Shown: in pieces, positions 36,766-45,754 of the stretch
How the letters are laid out: every line of letters starts with the position of its first letter
How positions within the stretch are numbered: the first letter of the stretch is position 1
NCBI GenBank assembly: GCA_031969915.1
Contig: DALYJJ010000008.1
Coordinates: forward strand, 13,222-77,221
Origin: DALYJJ01 sp031969915
Lineage (GTDB): Bacteria > Acidobacteriota > Terriglobia > Bryobacterales > Bryobacteraceae
DNA: 64,000 nt
Reading direction: 5' to 3'
The notes under the pieces: model-generated
Told to the model about the DNA's origin: nothing
Database searches by the model: none
What the model saw: only the letters and a program-made list of their open reading frames with translations
Translations under genes and position numbers: made by a program

Positions 36766-37914
36766 ATGCCCCCCGTGTACCCGTTCCGCTCCTGGGTGGA
36801 GGTGTCGCGCTCGCAGATCGCTTCGAATTTCCGGGCTGTCCGCGCGGTGGTCGGTGAGCGCGTAGAGGTGATGCCGGTAGTGAAAGCGGACGCCTATCGT
36901 CACGGAGCGAACGAGGTTTCGCGGGTGCTGACGGGCGAGGGCGCGCGCTGGCTGGCCGTGAGCAACGCGGAAGAAGGCGTTCTGCTGCGCCAGTACGGCA
37001 TCACCGCGCGGATTCTGGTGATGGCCGACTTCCTGCCGGGGTCGCGCCCGGCGATGCTCGAATACGGCCTGACGCCGGTGATCCATTCGCTGCGCGACCT
37101 CCGCGAACTGAACCGCCTGGCGGCGCTCACCCGGCGAACGCTGCCGTTTCACCTGAAAATCGATACCGGCATGGGCCGGCTGGGAACCCGCGCTCCGGCC
37201 GGGGAGATCGCCAAGGCGCTGCACCGGGCCAAGCGGCTGGAGTTCGAAGGGCTGATGACGCACTTCGCCTCCTCCGCGGATTACGCGAACCCGCAAACCG
37301 GCGAACAGATCCTGTGCTTCGAAGCGGCGCTCCGTACGCTGCGCGCGGCCGGTTTCAACCCCCGGTACCTGCATCTGTCAAGCACCAACCCAGTCGCCTA
37401 CAATCGCGCGGAGTGCTGGGCCGACGGCGTGAGCACGTGCATGGTGCGCCCGGGGCACGCGATTTACGGCTACGTCAGCCCAGCTCGCGGCGGCGCCCCG
37501 AAACGGGCGCTGGACGTGAAACCGGCACTGGAGTGGCGCGCGGCGGTGATTGCGGTAAAGAACCTTCCCGCCGGCGCGCGCGTGGGGTACGGCGGCATCC
37601 ACGTCACCGCGAAGGCGACGCGCATCGCGGTGGTGGCGGCCGGTTACGCGGATGGTGTTCCGCACCGGTTGTCGAACAAAGGTCGGGTGATCGCCGGCGG
37701 CCGGTTCGCCCCGGTCCTCGGCGCCGTGAGCATGGACCTGACCACCATCGACGTGTCAGACATACCGGAGTTGCGGGTGGGGGACCAGGTAACGATCATC
37801 GGCTCCGAAGGCGAGTGCAGCCAGGACGCTCAGCAACTGGCGCGAGCCGCGGGGACCATTTCCTACAGCGTGTTGTGCGGCATCAGCGCGCGCGTGAAGC
37901 GCGTTTACGTTTGA
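36766..37914 (+). CDS. alr: Alanine racemase
   Basis: PLP enzyme that makes D-alanine for peptidoglycan, 382 residues. The PLP-lysine motif reads VVKADAYRHGA; the usual form is KADAYGHG, so a Gly is replaced by Arg next to the cofactor site. Other family stretches are FHLKIDTGMGRLG, VGYGGIHVT (the second catalytic tyrosine region), GAVSMDLTTIDV and ISYSVLCGISARVKRVY. It is the last gene of the polysaccharide cluster strand, four bases after the glycosyltransferase stop. Confidence 0.93.
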   Translation: MPPVYPFRSWVEVSRSQIASNFRAVRAVVGERVEVMPVVKADAYRHGANEVSRVLTGEGARWLAVSNAEEGVLLRQYGITARILVMADFLPGSRPAMLEYGLTPVIHSLRDLRELNRLAALTRRTLPFHLKIDTGMGRLGTRAPAGEIAKALHRAKRLEFEGLMTHFASSADYANPQTGEQILCFEAALRTLRAAGFNPRYLHLSSTNPVAYNRAECWADGVSTCMVRPGHAIYGYVSPARGGAPKRALDVKPALEWRAAVIAVKNLPAGARVGYGGIHVTAKATRIAVVAAGYADGVPHRLSNKGRVIAGGRFAPVLGAVSMDLTTIDVSDIPELRVGDQVTIIGSEGECSQDAQQLARAAGTISYSVLCGISARVKRVYV

Positions 37915-37919
37915 CCCTT

Positions 37920-39551
37920 TCACCAGCCGGCCAGGCCGAGGGAGAGAGCCATCTCGGCGGCAAACACCGCGCTGGTGCGAACGCGGCGCCACTTCGAACG
38001 TTCCGGTTCACAAAGCAAAGTCAACGCCACACGGGGCGCGGCGTCGTCCCCCACACGCTCCACCGCAACGGCGAGCGGCTGAGGTTCCGGTGTTTCTCCG
38101 CGCAGGCGGCCCATCAGGCGGCCTTGCGCCTGGTTCACACCGTAGAGCGCCGCCATGCCCTGCCAGCCCGCCTGTGGCATGAGCGTGAAGCCCGACGACC
38201 ATCCGTGACCCACCAGGTACGGCCGGTCAATGCGAGCGAACGGTTGCCACTCGCGGTTCTTCGCGGCGGGCAGGAGCCGCGAAAACGGATTCGCGAACGC
38301 CATCAGGCTGACAGCCGCGTTGAATGTGCTGAGCACGGGAAGCCGCGTCACGAGAGACCCGCTAAGCGGGCCGCCCAGGCGCATCGTTCCGGCCGGGCCG
38401 GAGAGCGACCACCGGCCGCGAGGCCCATCCTTGACGTGGATCGCGATGTCGACCGTGCGCGCATCCTCGTCCCGGACCACGCGGACGTCGTTCTCACCGG
38501 TCTCCCGCAGAAGTCCGAGGCGGTTCAACCGCACCACGCTCCGGCCGAGCCGGGATGGATCGAACGGGGCGCCCTCGTCAAGCACCAGGGCGCGGCGGAG
38601 CGTCAGGTCGCCGAACACATGGTTCCCGTGGAACTGAATACGGCGGACGCGATACGGTTCGCTCGCGTGCGTCTCGCGCTCAATTCGCAAGCCGCCTTTC
38701 GGCGCCCCGCGAACCAGCAGGCGGGCGGTGAAATCGAGGCGTCCTTCCGCCTCTGACTGGCGGCGTTCGGCCAGCAGGCAACGGCACTCCTCACGCCACC
38801 AGTCCTCGCGCACGTCGTACTTCCGGCCCGCTTCGACGGAGAAGGTGAGCTGCACGCGGTCTCCTTGGAAGCCCACGCCGGCAAGGCCGGCGCGCGCGTC
38901 GAAGTACCCGTTGCGCGCGTAGAGCGAGCGAAGGCGGTGGAGGTCGGCGTCGACCGCGTCTTCGACGTAGGGCCGGTCCTTGCGAGTCAGACGCAGAGCG
39001 CGGCGCAAAGCGGATTCGGGGACGCCGGCGTCACCCGCGAAATCCGCCCCGGAGATCCGGTACCGGCCGCCCGCATCGACGTCGATGTGCAAGTCGACGC
39101 GGCGGAGGCCGGCAGGAGCGAGTTCGGTGGACACACGGCCAAACGCGAAGCCTTCGTCGCGGAGCTGTTTTTGCAGGGTCTGGGCGATGGTGTGAGCGCG
39201 CCGGCGGTCCATCTCCGCGCCTTCGGCCATGCGCAGTTTGCGATCGGGACTCCGCTCCGTGAAGGTGACCCTGCCAAGGAAGGTCTTGGGCTTGGCGTCC
39301 AGGTGAAAGACGACCGCCACACCGTCTCCGGCGGGAAGGCGTTCCACGCGGACATCCTCGTACGAGCCGGTTTCCCAGAGCTGGCGCACGTCGCGCGTCA
39401 GGGTGTCTTCGTCCAGTGGGCTCCCTGCCCGAGTGAAGAGCGCAAGGCCCGGAGCGGGGCCTTCCACGTGAACCGACTTCACATGGGAGGCTCCCGCCGG
39501 CCACACGGCGGGCGCGGCGAAAACGAAGTAAATCGGTAACAGACTCTTCAT
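37920..39551 (-). CDS. POTRA-repeat protein without a complete beta-barrel (BamA/TamA-related)
   Basis: 543 residues. A signal peptide (MKSLLPIYFVFAAPAVWPAGA) is followed by about four POTRA-type units (for example VKSVHVEGPAPGLALFTRAG, YRISGADFAGDAGVPESALR and VRRIQFHGNHVFGDLTLRRA). Between the third and fourth lies a Cys/Trp-rich insertion (DWWREECRCLLAERRQ). Only ~120 residues follow the last POTRA, against about 400 in a BamA barrel. It ends in Gly-Trp. A truncated Omp85 relative or a periplasmic POTRA adaptor are both possible. It is convergent with alr. Confidence 0.7.
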   Translation of the reverse strand: MKSLLPIYFVFAAPAVWPAGASHVKSVHVEGPAPGLALFTRAGSPLDEDTLTRDVRQLWETGSYEDVRVERLPAGDGVAVVFHLDAKPKTFLGRVTFTERSPDRKLRMAEGAEMDRRRAHTIAQTLQKQLRDEGFAFGRVSTELAPAGLRRVDLHIDVDAGGRYRISGADFAGDAGVPESALRRALRLTRKDRPYVEDAVDADLHRLRSLYARNGYFDARAGLAGVGFQGDRVQLTFSVEAGRKYDVREDWWREECRCLLAERRQSEAEGRLDFTARLLVRGAPKGGLRIERETHASEPYRVRRIQFHGNHVFGDLTLRRALVLDEGAPFDPSRLGRSVVRLNRLGLLRETGENDVRVVRDEDARTVDIAIHVKDGPRGRWSLSGPAGTMRLGGPLSGSLVTRLPVLSTFNAAVSLMAFANPFSRLLPAAKNREWQPFARIDRPYLVGHGWSSGFTLMPQAGWQGMAALYGVNQAQGRLMGRLRGETPEPQPLAVAVERVGDDAAPRVALTLLCEPERSKWRRVRTSAVFAAEMALSLGLAGW

Positions 39552-39680
39552 AGCGGGGCTCTAGAGGAAGGAAGAGCACGTAGCGCGCCACATCTGGCGT
39601 GGTGTCGCGTGGTGTCAGGCCCCCTTCCCTTCGGCCGCGCGCCGTGATACCGTACCCGAACCACCCACTGGGAGGGTTGG

Positions 39681-40106
39681 ATGATCAGACTCCGGAACAT
39701 TCTCCAAGACCGAGAACTCTTCTACGTCGAGCCCCGGCAAACGGTACTCGATGTCGCGCAAACCATGGCTCGCCGGAAGGTGGGAGCCATCCTCGTCGTG
39801 GAGGGGGAGCGGCTGAGCGGCATCTTCAGCGAGCGCGATCTGATGACTCGCGGGGTAGTGGCGGGGCGCGATCCCGCAACCACGCCGGTGAACGACGTGA
39901 TGTCCACCAACCTGGCCACCATCGAAGCATCCGCCACCACGGCGGAAGCGATGGAGCGCATGCAGGATCACAAGTGCCGGCACTTGCCGGTGCTGGATAA
40001 CGGGCGCGTGAAGGGGATGATTTCGATGCGCGATCTAATGGATGTGGAGCTGGAGAGCAAGGCGACGGAGATCCAGCAGATGCGCGCGTACATTGCGAGC
40101 GCGTAG
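39681..40106 (+). CDS. CBS-pair domain protein
   Basis: 141 residues made of two CBS motifs in tandem (VLDVAQTMARRKVGAILVVE, ERDLMTRGVVAGRDPATTPV; then ATTAEAMERMQDHKCRHLPV, MISMRDLMDVELE). Such stand-alone pairs bind adenine nucleotides and sense energy state. GGGAGG lies seven bases before the ATG. Confidence 0.92.
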   Translation: MIRLRNILQDRELFYVEPRQTVLDVAQTMARRKVGAILVVEGERLSGIFSERDLMTRGVVAGRDPATTPVNDVMSTNLATIEASATTAEAMERMQDHKCRHLPVLDNGRVKGMISMRDLMDVELESKATEIQQMRAYIASA

Positions 40107-40151
40107 CGCAAACGCACCCGGCGGCGGGCCCGGCGCATCCAACCGGATGCC

Positions 40152-40841
40152 ATGATTGCCAGGCTCATCGAATACCGGAACCTGAATCCGGACGTTCGCC
40201 ATTTTCTATTTGAAGCTCCCGAAGTCGCGCGACTCGACTTCATACCGGGGCAGTTCGTCTCCCTCACGGAGGAGTTCGACGGAAAGAGGATCACGCGCGC
40301 CTACTCGCTCTCGTCGGCGCCGGACGGAAACCGGTTCGAGCTTTGTCTCAACGAAGTAAAGGACGGACGCTTTTCGCCGCACCTGTTTCGCATGCAGCCG
40401 GGAGACACGGTGGCCATGCGGGGGCCGCTCGGCCAGTTTGTGCTGCGCGAACCGCTGCGGGATTCGATCTTCGTCGCGACGGGGACCGGGATTGCGCCGT
40501 TCCGGTCGATGCTGCACGATCCACGGCTGGTGTCCTCAGGGCGCGCGGCGCACCTCATCTTCGGCGCGCGATATGAACACGGGCTGCTCTACGGCGAAGA
40601 GTTTCAGGCGTTGTCCGCCTCCCGGCCGGGTTTCACGTTCACGCCGACGATCACCCGGCCCGGGCCGGAATGGAAAGGGCGTGTGGGGCGCGTGCAGCCC
40701 TTGCTTCGGGAGGCGTTAGGCGAGCGGCGCGACCTGGACGTCTACGTGTGCGGTCTGAAAGAAATGGTTGACGACGTGCGTGCGATCCTGAAAGATCTCG
40801 GCTTCGACCGCAAACAGATCGTCTACGAAAAGTACGATTGA
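40152..40841 (+). CDS. FAD/NAD(P)-binding oxidoreductase (ferredoxin/flavodoxin-NADP reductase-like)
   Basis: 229 residues, the FNR family without extra domains. FAD motif RAYSLSSAPDGNRFELCL, pyridine-nucleotide site FVATGTGIAPFRSM, C-terminal IVYEKYD (the Tyr-x-Asp ending stacks on FAD in this family). It passes electrons between NAD(P)H and a small carrier such as ferredoxin, or serves as a reductase for an oxygenase. The partner is not encoded next to it. 45 bases after the CBS gene. Confidence 0.9.
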   Translation: MIARLIEYRNLNPDVRHFLFEAPEVARLDFIPGQFVSLTEEFDGKRITRAYSLSSAPDGNRFELCLNEVKDGRFSPHLFRMQPGDTVAMRGPLGQFVLREPLRDSIFVATGTGIAPFRSMLHDPRLVSSGRAAHLIFGARYEHGLLYGEEFQALSASRPGFTFTPTITRPGPEWKGRVGRVQPLLREALGERRDLDVYVCGLKEMVDDVRAILKDLGFDRKQIVYEKYD

Positions 40842-40862
40842 CGGGCGTATGCTGGTTCCGTC

Positions 40863-41573
40863 ATGTCCCCGTGGGACAAACTGGCGGAGCCGACACTGTT
40901 GCGGCTGGCGATCGCGTTCCTGCTCGGCGCGCTGATCGGGGTGGAGCGCGAATGGCGGCAGCGGCCGGCGGGCTTGCGCACCAATGCGCTGGTTTGCTTC
41001 GGTGCGGCTGCGTTCGTGGACCTGGCCGCCACCATCGGTCAGGCGCCGGACACGGTCCGGGCCATCTCCTACGTCATCTCGGGCATCGGGTTTCTGGGCG
41101 GCGGCGCGATCCTGAAAGAAGGTTTCAGCGTGCGCGGAATGACCACCGCGGCAACGCTGTGGTGCTCGGCGGCGGTGGGCGCCTGCGCGGGTGCGGGCCA
41201 GGAGGCGGACGCAATTCTGATCACGGCCTTCCTGCTGACCGCAAACATCGCCCTGCGCCCGCTGTCGCGGCTGGTGGATCGCCGCGCGGCGGGTCACCGC
41301 GGAACACCGATGACGTACCGGGTGGAACTGGTCTGCGAGAAGGCGGGCATCGCCGGGGTGCGGGAGGCGGTACTGGCCGGTGTCCGGGCACTGCCCGCGG
41401 CGGTGCACGCGGTGTCGGCCGAGAAACGCGGCGCCGGGTTGACGGCAATGGAATTCGAGTTCGACACCCCCGCCGCGCTGGACGGAGCCGTGGCTGCTCT
41501 CACCGCCGAAATGGCGCTTGGCGAGGGCGTGCAATCGGCGCGCTGGACCGCTATACCGAATGAACACGGATAA
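40863..41573 (+). CDS. MgtC/SapB family membrane protein
   Basis: 236 residues. Five hydrophobic segments in the N-terminal half, with the family signature AFLLGALIGVEREWRQRPAGLRT split by the Arg/Glu turn and LVCFGAAAFV and FLGGGAILKEG. A soluble ACT-like C-terminal part follows (YRVELVCEKAGIAGVREAVL). MgtC proteins modulate ATP synthase or Mg2+ adaptation; function here is not known. ATG at 40863. Confidence 0.9.
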   Translation: MSPWDKLAEPTLLRLAIAFLLGALIGVEREWRQRPAGLRTNALVCFGAAAFVDLAATIGQAPDTVRAISYVISGIGFLGGGAILKEGFSVRGMTTAATLWCSAAVGACAGAGQEADAILITAFLLTANIALRPLSRLVDRRAAGHRGTPMTYRVELVCEKAGIAGVREAVLAGVRALPAAVHAVSAEKRGAGLTAMEFEFDTPAALDGAVAALTAEMALGEGVQSARWTAIPNEHG

Positions 41574-41592
41574 GCCGATAGAATGGGTACGA

Positions 41593-41889
41593 ATGAAACC
41601 CGCGGGCAAGGTGGCCGTACTGGCCGCCAGTACGGTCTGTCTTTTCGCGGCCTGCGTCGGGATTCTCTTCCAGATCCTTCCCGGACCCCGAACGAGCGTC
41701 GATTACCTGGTGATCGGCGGAATCGCCACGTTCGCTTCGCTGCTCGTGGTGTTCTTCGTACTGATCACGACAATCACCAGGACGTCCGACACGTTCTACA
41801 AGCGAAGGGTACGCACCGGGGCTAGCGAATCGATCGCAGTTCCACCAGGGGATACACGGCCTTCGTCTGATCCAGCGTCGCAAAGCTGA
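41593..41889 (+). CDS. Small two-helix membrane protein of unknown function
   Basis: 98 residues. Two hydrophobic helices (VAVLAASTVCLFAACVGILF and LVIGGIATFASLLVVFFVLI) and a polar tail. The start may be ATG 41560, which overlaps mgtC, or ATG 41593. The last 68 bases overlap the convergent kinase gene, so the tail may be non-native. No family recognised. Confidence 0.5.
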   Translation: MKPAGKVAVLAASTVCLFAACVGILFQILPGPRTSVDYLVIGGIATFASLLVVFFVLITTITRTSDTFYKRRVRTGASESIAVPPGDTRPSSDPASQS

Positions 41890-42754
41890 GGCCGGGCAGG
41901 CGCGCGGACGCGGTGCCGGCGGCCACACCCCAGCGCAGGGCATCGGCGAACTCGCTGCCGTTGGAGAGGGCCCAGACCGAAGCGGCGGCCAGCGCGTCGC
42001 CGGCGCCGATGGGACACAGGGCTTCGATCCGCGGAGGGACGGCTTCCACAATGCGATGTGCGGCGTCGATGCCGATCGCGCCCCGGCTGCCGAGCGAGAG
42101 GATCACCGATTCCGCGCCCATGCCCTTAATCCGCTCCACGGCGTCGGTGAAATGATTCCGCGTGATCAGGGCCCGGCTGAGCAGGCGCTCGGCCTCCTGC
42201 TGGTTGGGCGCCACGACCGTCGGCGCGGCCTCCAGGCCCTGGATGAGCGGGTCGCCGTCGGTATCGAGCAGCACTTTCACTCCGCGCTTACGCGCCGTGG
42301 CGACCAGCCGCTTCGCATAATCGGCGGGCACGCCCGGCGGAAAGCTGCCGCAGATCATGAGCCAGGTGGCTGTGTTGAGCCGGCTGCAGACCGCCTTCTC
42401 GATGCGCTGCTGTTCGGCGGCGTCGATCTCCGGGCCGCGCTCGTTGAGCTTCACGGTCAAGCCCTGCTGGTCGGTGATGGTCAGATTGGTCCGTAGTTCG
42501 TTCTTCACGCGCACCAGATCGAACGGCACGTTGTGCTGGGCCAGATACTCTTCGAAACGCTTGGCCTTCTTTCCCCCCGAAGCCGCCAGGGCGAGCGTCT
42601 CCCCGCCGAAGGAGCGGATCACGAGCGAAGCGTTGATGCCGCGTCCTCCCGCCGATTCCGAAGTTTCGAGAATATAGGCGCGATCCTCAAAGGCCAGCCG
42701 GTCCACGGTGACGTTGTGGTCGATGGCGGGGTTCAACGTAAGGGTGAGGATCAA
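41822..42754 (-). CDS. PfkB-family sugar kinase (1-phosphofructokinase-like)
   Basis: About 310 residues. N-terminal TLTLNPAIDHNVTVD and GGRGINASLVIRSFGGE, and the C-terminal catalytic anion hole CPIGAGDALAAASVWAL, give a complete PfkB/1-phosphofructokinase-type (FruK/LacC) enzyme. The substrate is not decided: fructose-1-phosphate, tagatose-6-phosphate or fructose-6-phosphate are possible. No PTS gene is near. Start TTG 42754 (TTGATCCTCACC) or ATG 42790; the latter would overlap the divergent EamA gene. Confidence 0.87.
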   Translation of the reverse strand: MILTLTLNPAIDHNVTVDRLAFEDRAYILETSESAGGRGINASLVIRSFGGETLALAASGGKKAKRFEEYLAQHNVPFDLVRVKNELRTNLTITDQQGLTVKLNERGPEIDAAEQQRIEKAVCSRLNTATWLMICGSFPPGVPADYAKRLVATARKRGVKVLLDTDGDPLIQGLEAAPTVVAPNQQEAERLLSRALITRNHFTDAVERIKGMGAESVILSLGSRGAIGIDAAHRIVEAVPPRIEALCPIGAGDALAAASVWALSNGSEFADALRWGVAAGTASARLPGLSFATLDQTKAVYPLVELRSIR

Positions 42755-42777
42755 GTGTCGATGGTACCCTGAAATAC

Positions 42778-43686
42778 TTGGGTTCCGCATCGCTTCGAAG
42801 AGCCTATCTCGCGCTTGGCGCCGTTTGTTTTTTCTGGGGAACAACGTATCTCGGAATTCGTGTGGCGCTGGAGTCGTTTCCTCCGGCCACGCTGGTGGCC
42901 GCGCGCTTTCTGCTTTCGGGCGCGATCCTGCTCACCGCCGCGAAAACGCGCGGGAGCGTGTTTCCGAAAGGGCGCGCCTTGTGGTTGACGGCGCTCTTCG
43001 GCTTCCTGATTCTGGGCATCGGCAATAGCGCGCTCACCGTTGCCGAGTTGTGGATCCCGAGCGGGCTCGCGGCGCTGTTCATCACTACCGGGCCGTTCTG
43101 GATGGTGGGCGTGGAAGCGGCGCTGCCGGGAGGGGAGCGGTTGCACCTGCCGACGGTGGCCGCGATGGTGGCGGGCCTGGGGGGCGCAGCGCTGCTAGTG
43201 GGTCCGGGGGTGTTGACCGAAGGCCTCGGCAACCGTGTGTTGCATGGGTTTCTGGTGCTGCAAGTAGGGTGCGCGGCGTGGAGCACGGGATCGCTGCTCC
43301 AACGGCGCACAATCACCGAATCGCATCCGATCGTCAACGCCGCCGTGCAGCAATTCGCCGCCGGGCTGGCATTCGTGCCCATCGCGTTCCTGGTTCCGCA
43401 CGAACCCGTGCGATGGAGCTGGTCCGGCGTGACGGCGCTGCTGTACCTGGTGACGTTCGGGTCGATCGTCGGCTACAGCGCCTTTGTGTACGCGCTCGAG
43501 CGGCTGCCGGTGGCCCTGGTCACGGTCTACAACTACGTGAACCCGGTGGTGGCGGTAATTCTCGGCTGGTTGTTCTACCGCGAGCCGTTCGGCAAGCGCG
43601 AAGCGATCGCGATGGGAATCATCTTCGTCAGTGTGGCCGCGGTGAAGTGGACCACCGCCGGCGCGCGTCGTCGTCGTCCGGCCTAG
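42778..43686 (+). CDS. EamA/DMT family transporter
   Basis: 302 residues with ten hydrophobic helices in two EamA repeats (ALGAVCFFWGTTYLGIRVAL; ALLYLVTFGSIVGYSAFVYA). ESFPPATLVAARFLLSG and the late NYVNPVVAVILGWLFYREPF are typical of the drug/metabolite exporters. Start TTG at 42778 because no ATG/GTG fits before helix 1. It is divergent from the sugar kinase and convergent with speA. Substrate unknown. Confidence 0.9.
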   Translation: MGSASLRRAYLALGAVCFFWGTTYLGIRVALESFPPATLVAARFLLSGAILLTAAKTRGSVFPKGRALWLTALFGFLILGIGNSALTVAELWIPSGLAALFITTGPFWMVGVEAALPGGERLHLPTVAAMVAGLGGAALLVGPGVLTEGLGNRVLHGFLVLQVGCAAWSTGSLLQRRTITESHPIVNAAVQQFAAGLAFVPIAFLVPHEPVRWSWSGVTALLYLVTFGSIVGYSAFVYALERLPVALVTVYNYVNPVVAVILGWLFYREPFGKREAIAMGIIFVSVAAVKWTTAGARRRRPA

Positions 43687-43707
43687 CGCTTCCGCCGGCG
43701 CGCGGCG

Positions 43708-45729
43708 TTATCGCTCATGCGCGTCTTCCAGGTAGGTGTAACCGTACATGCCGTCCTCGTAGAACCGCAGCAGGCGCCCCGACTCCTCGTAGCCGATCTT
43801 CCCTTCGCGAAGCGCGCTCTCCACGTCGCGCCGGAACTTCTCGATCAGGTTGCGCGAATTGAACTGCACGTAGTCGAGCACCTCGCGCACGGTGTCGCCA
43901 TTCACCACCGTGTCGAGGATCACCTCGCCGCTGGGTCCCAGCGAAATGTGCACTGCGTTGGTGTCGCCGAACAGGTTGTGCAGATCGCCGAGGATCTCCT
44001 GGTAGGCGCCCACCAGGAACACGCCGAGGTAGTACTGCTCACCGTCATAGGGATGCAGCGGCAAGGTCTTCTTGACGTCGCGCCGATCGATGAATTGATC
44101 CACCTTGCCGTCGGAGTCGCAGGAGATGTCTCCCAGCACGGCATGACGCGTGGGCCGCTCGGCCAGCCGGTGGATGGGCATGATCGGGAACAACTGCTTC
44201 ACCGCCCACGAATCGGGCATGCTCTGGAAGAGCGAGAAGTTGCAGAAGTACGTTTCCGAAAGCAGGGAGTCGAGGCCTTCCAACTCCTCGGGGAAGTACT
44301 CGAGATCGCGCGCCATGCGCTGAATCCGCCGGCAGATCGCCCAATAGAGGTTTTCTGCGATGCAGCGCTGGGCCAGCGGGAGGTAGCCCAGGCTGAACAG
44401 GTTGAGCGCTGAATCCAGCGCCTGCTGCGCGTCGTGGAAGCTCTCGAGCAGGTTCTTGCTGCTCAGCCCGCGCGCGGTTTCGAGCAGATCGACGAGCGGC
44501 TGCTCCACGTCGTCGGGCAGCTCCGTGGGCGCGTCCTGCTCACCGAATCCGCTCACGCCGAGCACATTGAATACGAGCACGCTGTGGTAGGCCGCAATTG
44601 CTCTACCGCTCTCGGTGACGATCGTCGGATGCGGCACCTCGGCTTCATCGCACACGTTCTGCACGTGGTAGACGATGTCGTTGGCGTACTCCTGCAGCGT
44701 GTAGTTGACGCTCGATTCGAAGTCCGTCTGCGAACCGTCGTAATCGATGCCCAACCCGCCACCCACGTCCATGTACTTCAACCCGGCGCCCGCGCGCTTC
44801 AACTCCACGTAGATGCGCGCGCACTCAATCACCGCAGCCTTGATCTGGCGGATGTTGGTGATCTGGCTGCCAAGGTGGAAGTGCAGCAGGTGAACGCAAT
44901 CTTCCATGCCCAGGGCCTTTAGCTGGTCAAGTGCCCTCAGCGCCTCACTCACCGTCAGGCCGAACTTCGAGCGGTAGCCGCCGGAGGACTTCCAGCGTCC
45001 CGAACCGCGGCTGGCGAGCTTCACGCGCAGCCCGATGTGGGGCCGCACGCCAACCCGCTGCGAGTGTTTGACGATCAAATCGAGCTCGGTGTACTTCTCC
45101 ACCACCGGAATGATCTTGCGGCCGATCTTCTGCGCCAGCATGACCATCTCGATGTACTCGTCGTCCTTGAAGCCGTTGCAGACGATCGGCGTTTCGTTGT
45201 CGGCGACGCCGAGCACGGCCAGCAGCTCGGGCTTCGAGCCCGCTTCGAGGCCGAACCCGTAGGGACGCCCGTACTCGAACACCTCTTCCACCACCTGCCG
45301 CTGCTGATTCACCTTGATCGGATACACGCAGCAGTAGCCGCCCTTGTAGTTGTGCTCGGCGATCGACGCTTGAAAGGCGTCGTGCAGCTCGCCCAGCCGG
45401 TGCTTCAGAATCTCCGTGAAGCGGATCAGGATCGGCAGGTTGATGCCCCGCAGGATGAGGCTGTCGACGATGCTCTTCAGGTCGGCGCGGCGATCCGCCT
45501 CCTTGCTCGGATGCACCCACAAATGCCCGTTGTCGCCCACGGAAAAATAGCCCTTGCCCCACGCGGCGACATCGTACAGTTCCGCCGCGTCCGTCGTGGT
45601 CCACCGCTCGGTTGGCTCGTAGACCTGCGCACCTTCGGTCAGTCGTAGGTTCAACTTGGGAAAGCCCCTCCTGGAGCTTCCAGTGTCCAATGAAAGGACG
45701 GAGGTGGGCAACCGGAAATTTCGAAGCAT
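43708..45729 (-). CDS. speA: Biosynthetic arginine decarboxylase
   Basis: About 673 residues from ATG 45729, or ~648 from a TTG at 45654 that has AGGAGG upstream. PLP-dependent type III-fold enzyme that makes agmatine from arginine for polyamines. The PLP-lysine stretch is GGYCCVYPIKVNQQRQVVEE. Other family marks: DVAAWGKGYFSVGDNGHLWV at the N-terminus, LHFHLGSQITNI, and DVGGGLGIDYDG. An apparent N-terminal extension of the frame to 46197 is antisense to the SDR gene and is not real. speB is not adjacent. Confidence 0.95.
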   Translation of the reverse strand: MLRNFRLPTSVLSLDTGSSRRGFPKLNLRLTEGAQVYEPTERWTTTDAAELYDVAAWGKGYFSVGDNGHLWVHPSKEADRRADLKSIVDSLILRGINLPILIRFTEILKHRLGELHDAFQASIAEHNYKGGYCCVYPIKVNQQRQVVEEVFEYGRPYGFGLEAGSKPELLAVLGVADNETPIVCNGFKDDEYIEMVMLAQKIGRKIIPVVEKYTELDLIVKHSQRVGVRPHIGLRVKLASRGSGRWKSSGGYRSKFGLTVSEALRALDQLKALGMEDCVHLLHFHLGSQITNIRQIKAAVIECARIYVELKRAGAGLKYMDVGGGLGIDYDGSQTDFESSVNYTLQEYANDIVYHVQNVCDEAEVPHPTIVTESGRAIAAYHSVLVFNVLGVSGFGEQDAPTELPDDVEQPLVDLLETARGLSSKNLLESFHDAQQALDSALNLFSLGYLPLAQRCIAENLYWAICRRIQRMARDLEYFPEELEGLDSLLSETYFCNFSLFQSMPDSWAVKQLFPIMPIHRLAERPTRHAVLGDISCDSDGKVDQFIDRRDVKKTLPLHPYDGEQYYLGVFLVGAYQEILGDLHNLFGDTNAVHISLGPSGEVILDTVVNGDTVREVLDYVQFNSRNLIEKFRRDVESALREGKIGYEESGRLLRFYEDGMYGYTYLEDAHER

Positions 45730-45754
45730 TTCGCCGCGAGTTACAATCGTCGCC

